A DNA stretch of 64,000 nt from JAEUMD01 sp050246945 (GTDB taxonomy: Bacteria > Pseudomonadota > Alphaproteobacteria > Rhizobiales > Hyphomicrobiaceae): assembly GCA_050246945.1 (NCBI GenBank), contig JBFWVC010000018.1, positions 1-64,000 of the forward strand, read 5' to 3'. Numbering within the stretch: position 1 is the first letter of the stretch; every line of letters starts with the position of its first letter. A program made the translations under genes and the position numbers. The notes beneath the pieces are model-generated. The model did no database searches, had not been told where the DNA came from, and saw only the letters and a program-made list of their open reading frames with translations. Of the stretch, positions 58,416 through 64,000 are shown piece after piece.

Positions 58416-60386
58416 ATGAAGAACAAAGTCATCACTGCCGACAAGGCGATCGCGCTTGTCCGCGACAACGACGTCATCACCACCACCGGTTTCGTACAGA
58501 GCTGCATTCCAGAAGCACTGCATGCTGCGTTGGAGAAACGCTTCGTCGAGACGGGGCACCCCAAGGACCTTACGCTCGTCATGTGTGCGGGCGCGGGCGA
58601 CAGCAAAGGCCTGGGCACCGGCCGATTTCATCACGAGGGTATGCTGAAGCGTGTGATCGCTGCCAACTTCGGCCGCATGCCGGGTGTCGCCAAGGCTGCC
58701 CAGGAGAACCGCATCTGCGGCTACAATCTTCCTCAGGGAATCATCTCTCAGCTCTATCGCGCCTGCGCAGGCGGCCAGCCGGGCCTTTTCTCCAAAGTCG
58801 GCCTTCACACCTACGTCGATCCCCGTCTTGGCGGTGGCAAGGTCAATGCCGTGACCAAGGAGGACATCGTCAAGATGGTCGAGGTCGAAGGCGAGGAGTG
58901 GTTGTTCTACAAGGCAACGCGGATCGATGTCGCACTGATCCGTGGCACCAGCGCCGACCCATTCGGCAACATCTCCATGGAGAAGGAGGCTCTAACCCTG
59001 GACGCCATGGCGCAGGCGATGGCGGCGCATTCCAATAAGGGACTCGTCATTGCTCAGGTCGAGCGCATTGTCGAGCATGGCTCCATCCCTCCCAAGAGCG
59101 TCAAGATTCCGGGCATTCTCGTCGACTGCGTGGTCGTCGCCGATCCGCCGGAGATGCATCGCATGAACTATGGCGTGATTTACAATCCCGCCCTTTCCGG
59201 CGAAATCCGCGTTCCCGTAGAAGGCATGGCCAAGATGCCACTCGACGAGCGCAAGATAATCGCCCGCCGCGCCGCCTTCGAACTGCCGCCCAACGGTGTC
59301 ATAAATCTCGGCGTCGGAGCGCCCGACGGTATCGCTGCGGTCGCCAACGAGGAGAAGGTCACGCCGTACATCACCATGACGACAGAGGCTGGTGCCGTCG
59401 GCGGCGTATTGGCTGGCGGTTCCAATTTCGGTTCATCCGCCAACGCTCATTCTATCATCGACCAGAACCAGATGTTCGACTTCTACGACGGTGGCGGTCT
59501 CGACATGACATGCCTCGGCATGGCCGAATGCGATGAGGCAGGCAACGTCAACACCTCCCGCTTCGCCGGACGCCTCAATGGCTGCGGCGGCTTCATCAAC
59601 ATCTCGCAGAATTCCCGCGCCGTCGTATTCGCCGGCACCTTTACCGCCGGTGGCCTCAAGATCGCCATCGAGGGTGGTCGCCTGAAGATACTGAAAGAGG
59701 GTTCCACCCGCAAGTTCGTCAAGGCGGTCGAGCAGATCACCTTTTCTGGTTCGTATGCGCAAATGAAGCGCCAACCCGTCATCTATGTCACCGAGCGCTG
59801 CGTCTTTGCATTGACGCCAGAAGGCTTGGAGCTCACCGAGGTCGCACCCGGCATCGACATCGATCGCGAAATATTGGCGCATATGGACTTCAAACCAATC
59901 GTCAACAAGCCAACGCTCATGGATCAGCGCATCTTCATCGACGATCCGATGAACCTGGCGGACGACCTCTTCAACGTGAAGCTAGCAGAGCGCATCACCT
60001 ACGACGCCAGCCGCAATATCCTGTTCATTAATCTGGAGGGATGGAACGTCCGCAAGCGCAGCGACATAGAAGACCTGCAGAAGGTAATCGTGAAAGCCTG
60101 CCAAGAAGCCGGTCGGCGCGTCAATGCAATCGTCAACCTCGACGGATGTCGGGTTGCAGATGATCTCCCCGACGACTACGCGGCCATGGTCGACTTCTTA
60201 TTGGAGAACTACTACGAAACGAGGTCGCGCTATACCACGAGCGCCTTCATGCGCATGAAAATGCAGGACGCACTGAACGAACGGGGCCTTGCTCCACACA
60301 TCTTCTCGAGCAAGGAGCAGGCACATGCGGCACGCGAGGCCGCCGCCTTGAGAAAGCGGCTGCAGCAGGTCGAGCGGCTCGATTGA
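58416..60386 (+). CDS. Acyl-CoA:acetate/3-ketoacid CoA-transferase with C-terminal extension
   Basis: Protein of 656 residues (ATG 58416 with GGGGAAG upstream). Both halves of a family I CoA-transferase are fused: an N-terminal alpha-like subunit from ITADKAIALVRDNDVITTTGF and a C-terminal beta-like subunit from RRAAFELPPNGVINLGVGAPDGIA with catalytic Glu in MTTEAGAVGGVLAGG. Residues from about 502 form an extra domain of about 155 residues (ERITYDASRNILFINLEGW, NAIVNLDGCRVADDL, YYETRSRYTTSAFMRMKMQ) not part of the usual 500-530-residue YdiF/PCT enzymes. It could activate acetate or acetoacetate, linking to PHB use with phaZ upstream. Confidence 0.9.
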   Translation: MKNKVITADKAIALVRDNDVITTTGFVQSCIPEALHAALEKRFVETGHPKDLTLVMCAGAGDSKGLGTGRFHHEGMLKRVIAANFGRMPGVAKAAQENRICGYNLPQGIISQLYRACAGGQPGLFSKVGLHTYVDPRLGGGKVNAVTKEDIVKMVEVEGEEWLFYKATRIDVALIRGTSADPFGNISMEKEALTLDAMAQAMAAHSNKGLVIAQVERIVEHGSIPPKSVKIPGILVDCVVVADPPEMHRMNYGVIYNPALSGEIRVPVEGMAKMPLDERKIIARRAAFELPPNGVINLGVGAPDGIAAVANEEKVTPYITMTTEAGAVGGVLAGGSNFGSSANAHSIIDQNQMFDFYDGGGLDMTCLGMAECDEAGNVNTSRFAGRLNGCGGFINISQNSRAVVFAGTFTAGGLKIAIEGGRLKILKEGSTRKFVKAVEQITFSGSYAQMKRQPVIYVTERCVFALTPEGLELTEVAPGIDIDREILAHMDFKPIVNKPTLMDQRIFIDDPMNLADDLFNVKLAERITYDASRNILFINLEGWNVRKRSDIEDLQKVIVKACQEAGRRVNAIVNLDGCRVADDLPDDYAAMVDFLLENYYETRSRYTTSAFMRMKMQDALNERGLAPHIFSSKEQAHAAREAAALRKRLQQVERLD

Positions 60387-60419
60387 CGAAGCCTGGCGTT
60401 GGGCCCTGGCCGCGAAATT

Positions 60420-62864
60420 CTACCGGCCGGCGCCCAGCGCCATCAGCCCGCCATTTGAAATGTGATGTTCGGCCGATCGCTCCGGCAGGGCCTCGATCTG
60501 TCGCTGGATGGCATTCGGATCAAACACGTTGCCATTGCTGACATCGGCAACGGCACTTCCTCCGCCGCCACCAACGTCGAGCACACGTGCAAGAAAGTCC
60601 TCGCTGATACGCTCCGTCGGATGCGGCACGGACTTCGCTTGCTGCGCGTCGTGCGGGACAACCTTGGGCGGCTCGATGATCAACCGCTGGCCGACCATCC
60701 GCACCGCGCCGCGTGCGTTGGCGACCGAAGGCGCGCGCTCACGTCCAACCGGTCGCGACGGCGCAGGCACGGCACCAGGCGCACGTCGCGTTGCACGCAA
60801 GTCGGCGACGACCTGCGAACCAGTGCGTCCCGCGCGCATCACGTGCGAGCTTGTGGCAGGCGATAGCTTCGCAAGCCACGGCAACTGCTCCGGCACATTC
60901 GAACGCGCCACCGGCGGCAGACCGGAGCGGCCCGCAACCGCATCGAGCGGCGCCGTTCCCGGGAGGGCCGTGGGTGGTAGATCCTTGTGCGCTTCGAGCA
61001 TGACCGAACGCCAGATCAGCGCGGGAAGATTACCTCCCATCACCTCGCGCATCGGCGTCCCGTCGTCGTTGCCGACCCATACGCCCGTTGTCATATGCGC
61101 CGTGTAGCCGATGAACCAGGCATCCCGGCAATCCTGCGTCGTACCGGTCTTGCCAGCCGCCGGATGTTGCGGCAGCACGGCGCGGCGTCCAGTCCCGGCC
61201 ACCATCGCGGAATTCAGCATGTCGTTGAGCGCGCCGACCTCTCTGATACCGACAACACGTCGCTGCGGCGGCGCACCGCGTGCGTAAAGCACGCGGCCAG
61301 TGTTCAGCCGCACCCTACGGATGATATGCGGCTCCACCTGGCTGCCCCCGCCCGGGAAAGCGCCGTATGCGCCGACCAGTTCCAGAAGCGTCATCTCCGA
61401 CGTGCCCAGCGCCATCGATGCATCCTGGCGCAGCTCCGATTGCACGCCGAGCCGCCGCGCGGTGGCGGCAACCGCCGAAAGACCCACGTCCATCGCCAGT
61501 CTGACCGCAACCGTATTCACCGATTGCGCCAGCGCCTGCCGCAGCGTCAAGGCACCGACATGAGTATTGTTGTCGTTGCGCGGCGACCAACCATCGATGG
61601 TGAGAGGAAGATCGTACGTGATGGTGTCCGGCTTCATTCCGCGCTCGAGCGCCGCCAGATACACGAACGGCTTGAACACGGAACCCGGCTGCCGGCGCGC
61701 CTTCGTCGCCCGGTTGAATTGGCTCTCTGCGTAGGAGCGCCCGCCGATCAGCGCGCGGATGGCGCCGTCCCGGTCGAGGGAAACGAGAGCAGCCTGACTG
61801 GCCCCCATAGCCTTGCCCTTGCCGTCGAGTAACGAGAGGAGAGCCGCATTGGCATGCTTCTGAAGGACCGCATCGATCGTTGTTTCGACGATCATCTCGG
61901 AGTATTCAGCGCCCAGGATCGGCGGCAGCTTCTCAAGCACCATATCGATCGCATATTCGAAGCCCGTCGTACCGCGCAGCGTTTTGAAATTGGCAAACCG
62001 TATCCGTTCCAGCCAAGCCCGGCGGTAGGTCGCTCGGTCGATGACGCCGGCAGCTTCCATCTTCGTCAGCACCGCGTGAGCCCGCGCAACCGCCGCCCGC
62101 GTGCTCGTTGTAGGCGCATACTTCGACGGTGCCTTCAGAAGTCCGGCAATGAGAGCAGCCTCTGCCACCGAAAGCGCGCGCACGGACTTGTCGAAGTACC
62201 GCTGCGCGGCGGCCTCTATTCCATAGGTGCCGCCGCCAAAGTAAACGCGATTGAGATAGAGCTCCATGATCTCAAGCTTCGAAAGCCTCACCTCGAGCCA
62301 CAGGGCGAGTGCCAGCTCGTCGAGTTTGCGCGAGAGCGTGCGCTCTGACGTCAAGAAAAGGTTCTTTGCCAGCTGTTGTGTGAGTGTCGAGCCGCCCTGC
62401 ACGAAACGCCCGGCACGCAGGTTGGCGAGGGCGGCGCGCACCAGACCCGCCGGATCAATGCCCCAATGACTGAAGAAGCGCCGGTCCTCCGTGGCAACCA
62501 CCGCATCCAGGACGTGGCGGGGGATCATGTCGATGGGCATATAGTCGTGCGACGCGCCACGCTTGGCGAGCAACGTTCCGTCGCGCGCGAGAATGCGGAT
62601 GATCGGCGCCGTCTCCTTGCCGCGCACTGAAAGTGGATCGGGAAACGCGATCGTGTAGTAGATCAACATCGCGCCGAGCCACAAAGCACACCCGAGCGTG
62701 GCGGAAAGCGTTGTGTAGGCGGCGAGCTTCGGCAGAAACGGCATACGCCGCGATGTGTCTTCGCCGGCGCGCAGCTTCGTCTCCGGCCCATGCCCAGTAT
62801 GGGGTGACGACTGCACCGGCTCTGCAATGGGTTTCGCGCCCTTGTGACGCCTGAACAGACCCAT
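60420..62864 (-). CDS. Penicillin-binding protein 1A (bifunctional transglycosylase/transpeptidase)
   Basis: Protein of 814 residues: cytosolic N-terminus, one TM (about 45-72), the GT51 transglycosylase with catalytic Glu126 in ATEDRRFFSHWGIDPAG and QGGSTLTQQLAKNLFL, and the transpeptidase with Ser395 in GSVFKPFVY, SVN (448-450) and KTG (572-574). A C-terminal Pro/Ala/Arg-rich tail (from about 680) follows. It polymerises and crosslinks murein in the envelope. Convergent with the CoA-transferase. Confidence 0.95.
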   Translation of the reverse strand: MGLFRRHKGAKPIAEPVQSSPHTGHGPETKLRAGEDTSRRMPFLPKLAAYTTLSATLGCALWLGAMLIYYTIAFPDPLSVRGKETAPIIRILARDGTLLAKRGASHDYMPIDMIPRHVLDAVVATEDRRFFSHWGIDPAGLVRAALANLRAGRFVQGGSTLTQQLAKNLFLTSERTLSRKLDELALALWLEVRLSKLEIMELYLNRVYFGGGTYGIEAAAQRYFDKSVRALSVAEAALIAGLLKAPSKYAPTTSTRAAVARAHAVLTKMEAAGVIDRATYRRAWLERIRFANFKTLRGTTGFEYAIDMVLEKLPPILGAEYSEMIVETTIDAVLQKHANAALLSLLDGKGKAMGASQAALVSLDRDGAIRALIGGRSYAESQFNRATKARRQPGSVFKPFVYLAALERGMKPDTITYDLPLTIDGWSPRNDNNTHVGALTLRQALAQSVNTVAVRLAMDVGLSAVAATARRLGVQSELRQDASMALGTSEMTLLELVGAYGAFPGGGSQVEPHIIRRVRLNTGRVLYARGAPPQRRVVGIREVGALNDMLNSAMVAGTGRRAVLPQHPAAGKTGTTQDCRDAWFIGYTAHMTTGVWVGNDDGTPMREVMGGNLPALIWRSVMLEAHKDLPPTALPGTAPLDAVAGRSGLPPVARSNVPEQLPWLAKLSPATSSHVMRAGRTGSQVVADLRATRRAPGAVPAPSRPVGRERAPSVANARGAVRMVGQRLIIEPPKVVPHDAQQAKSVPHPTERISEDFLARVLDVGGGGGSAVADVSNGNVFDPNAIQRQIEALPERSAEHHISNGGLMALGAGR

Positions 62865-63071
62865 ACCACTGACACCTTCATACGCACGGCTCTACGGTGG
62901 CGCAGCACTCTGCGCTGCACCGCGGCGTATGAGAATAGCTGAACACTTTCTAAGAGAGGGTTAACCATGTTCATGCCGCCACGAACGGGTATGCGGATGA
63001 TCGGCCCGCGCATGGCGCCTGCGCGCGGCGAACTCAGCGGATCCAGATGCCGGCCGCTGATCGCGCCAAGC

Positions 63072-63362
63072 TCAGGCCCGCTCGCGCCACATCACGATGG
63101 GATAGGTGATGATCGACAGACCGATACGCGCGAGGATCGTGAAGCCCATGAAGACGAGCTGACGTTCTTCCAGCAGTACGCGGATCCAGTTGTTGTATTC
63201 CGTCGAAATGCCACGGCTAATAAGCCACGCCTTCAGGTTGGCAGCTGCATCGAGAATGGACGACATTGCCTCGGGGTACTTGATGAAAACGAACCCGAAC
63301 AGGATCGCGCCCAGCACGAGTGACACGACGATATTTCCGGTAGATAGGAGAATTCTCGTCAC
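63072..63362 (-). CDS. Small membrane protein of unknown function
   Basis: About 96 residues if started at the GTG at 63362 (GAGG upstream, 9 bases); the frame can be extended to TTG at 63440 (122 residues). It has two TM segments (ILLSTGNIVVSLVLGAILFG and LVFMGFTILARIGLSIITYPIV) and a short loop with EAMSSILDAAANLKAWL. No known family recognised. It stands upstream of PBP1A on the same strand, but the gap of about 200 bases argues for separate transcripts. Confidence 0.6.
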   Translation of the reverse strand: MTRILLSTGNIVVSLVLGAILFGFVFIKYPEAMSSILDAAANLKAWLISRGISTEYNNWIRVLLEERQLVFMGFTILARIGLSIITYPIVMWRERA

Positions 63363-63784
63363 GGCTCTGATCCTCGCTTCCCGCTGAAATTCGGCGATCG
63401 ACAACTGGCACAACGGCCGGATTGGTGTGTCGTTACCCAATCGCCGACCGCATCCTAACCCGAGCCGCCCACTCCGTCGCGGTCGTCACGGATGCCAATT
63501 CAACAGTGCGCCGCGCCGCGCCGGACATTTCCGGGGCGAACGCATCGGGCCTCAGTCAAGCGTATCAGTATGACTGGAACTTGGTCGGTGCAGGGCAGAA
63601 GCCCCGGCAGATGGACGTCTGCGTTCGGGCTATTTCGACCAGCTTCTGATTGCCGATGATGTCACCTCGGCATCGCTGGCCAACATGTTCCCAACGGCAC
63701 AGCGGCTGCGAGACCGCTGCGGCATGGTCGGATTCGAATGATTCGATCCATCGGGCCAGTACCCGGAACCGGAGTAAAAGAAAA
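63363..63784. other. Intergenic region at the right end
   Basis: About 420 bases with no confident gene; the start of the small membrane protein may extend into its first 80 bases. No repeat or terminator is visible. Confidence 0.4.
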
Positions 63785-64000
63785 ATGAGAATGCCAAGCC
63801 TCGTCATCGCCGCCACAATCGCTCTGGCTTCCGCGACGTTCACCACTTCTGTGGAGGCCGGCCGTTGCGGCAGCGGATTCCGCGGCTTCGGCCATGGGCA
63901 CGTCTTCAGCCATCGCTTCAACTCGTCTTCGAGCAGCTACTACGCCCGAAAGCGAGCTCGCGCCCTCGCCGCCGCCCAGCTGGCGCAACAGAAGCGCACC
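63785..64000 (+). CDS. Secreted protein, N-terminal part, cut by window end
   Basis: An open frame from ATG 63785 (GGAG 12 bases upstream; ATG 63791 possible) to the window end, 72 residues. It starts MRMPSLVIAATIALASATFT with a signal peptide ending near VEAGRC. The following residues are Gly/His/Phe-rich (GSGFRGFGHGHVFSHRF), then Ser-rich and Arg/Ala-rich. Family unknown. The remaining part is outside the window. Confidence 0.55.
   Translation, partial: MRMPSLVIAATIALASATFTTSVEAGRCGSGFRGFGHGHVFSHRFNSSSSSYYARKRARALAAAQLAQQKRT

Noticed and set aside
1..64000. CRISPR arrays, prophage, defence island, plasmid replication functions
   Set aside because: No regularly spaced direct repeats with spacers, no phage structural or integrase genes, and no restriction-modification or toxin-antitoxin genes were seen.

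Overview
The window is a GC-rich chromosomal segment, close to fully coding, from an alphaproteobacterium, most likely of the order Hyphomicrobiales (Rhizobiales). The evidence is GcrA divergent from argD-argF-hslO, an ActR/ActS (RegA/RegB) redox pair beside mmcB, a SAM-II riboswitch in front of metZ, an intracellular poly-hydroxybutyrate depolymerase with a CQPSVP nucleophile box, and the carboxynorspermidine (alternative polyamine) pathway. I do not assign a genus. Almost everything looks like core metabolism or housekeeping. I see no prophage, CRISPR array, plasmid functions or defence island. The one clear mobile element is the 5' end of an IS5-type transposase gene at the left edge.

Layout. 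1-3.7 kb: IS fragment, cupin gene, and a polyamine operon (carboxynorspermidine dehydrogenase, a coupled lipoprotein, carboxynorspermidine decarboxylase). 4-6.8 kb: DUF2946 protein and an OprC-type TonB-dependent copper receptor. 6.8-7.5 kb: a gene-free stretch full of short dispersed repeats. 7.5-14.1 kb: an unaccompanied rfbD-like gene, a PPK2 kinase, a UbiA/MenA-type prenyltransferase, a PPOX flavoprotein coupled to an Mrp ATPase carrying a fused DUF971 domain, and a TauE/SafE permease. 14.4-16.7 kb: a secreted subtilase with three regular six-cysteine modules. 17-21.8 kb: an RND efflux adaptor and pump. 22-25.3 kb: L,D-transpeptidase, a small periplasmic protein, Ada, and a 69-residue unknown protein. 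25.75-30 kb: tRNA-Phe, addA (no addB beside it) and trxA. 30-35 kb: panE, an unknown two-TM protein, a DUF805 protein, dapE and an OpgC-like protein. 35.5-44.3 kb: dcd, SAM-II/metZ, apaG, argE, a pentapeptide-repeat protein, hslO, argF and argD. 44.9-47.9 kb: gcrA, a PhoR-like kinase without membrane segments, and a second PPK2. 48-51.5 kb: a LonB-type protease coupled to a USP-like gene. 51.8-55.5 kb: mmcB, actR, actS and a cysteine-free Sco homologue. 55.7-64 kb: phaZ, a YgjP-like metalloprotein, a CoA-transferase with a long C-terminal extension, PBP1A, a small membrane protein, and the start of a secreted protein cut by the window end.

How the genes fit together. Arginine biosynthesis (argE, argF, argD), methionine (metZ), lysine/murein (dapE, PBP1A, L,D-transpeptidase) and DNA maintenance (addA, ada, mmcB, dcd) form the housekeeping core. 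Two PPK2 genes, PhaZ and the CoA-transferase point to polyphosphate and PHB storage, and ActS/ActR would adjust metabolism to redox state. The most informative items beyond routine annotation are the three tandem six-cysteine modules on the subtilase, the SAM-II riboswitch followed by competing hairpins and a U-tract, the Sco homologue lacking every copper ligand next to actS, the CoA-transferase extension, and at least three families of short dispersed palindromic repeats, one of which forms the end of a coding sequence.
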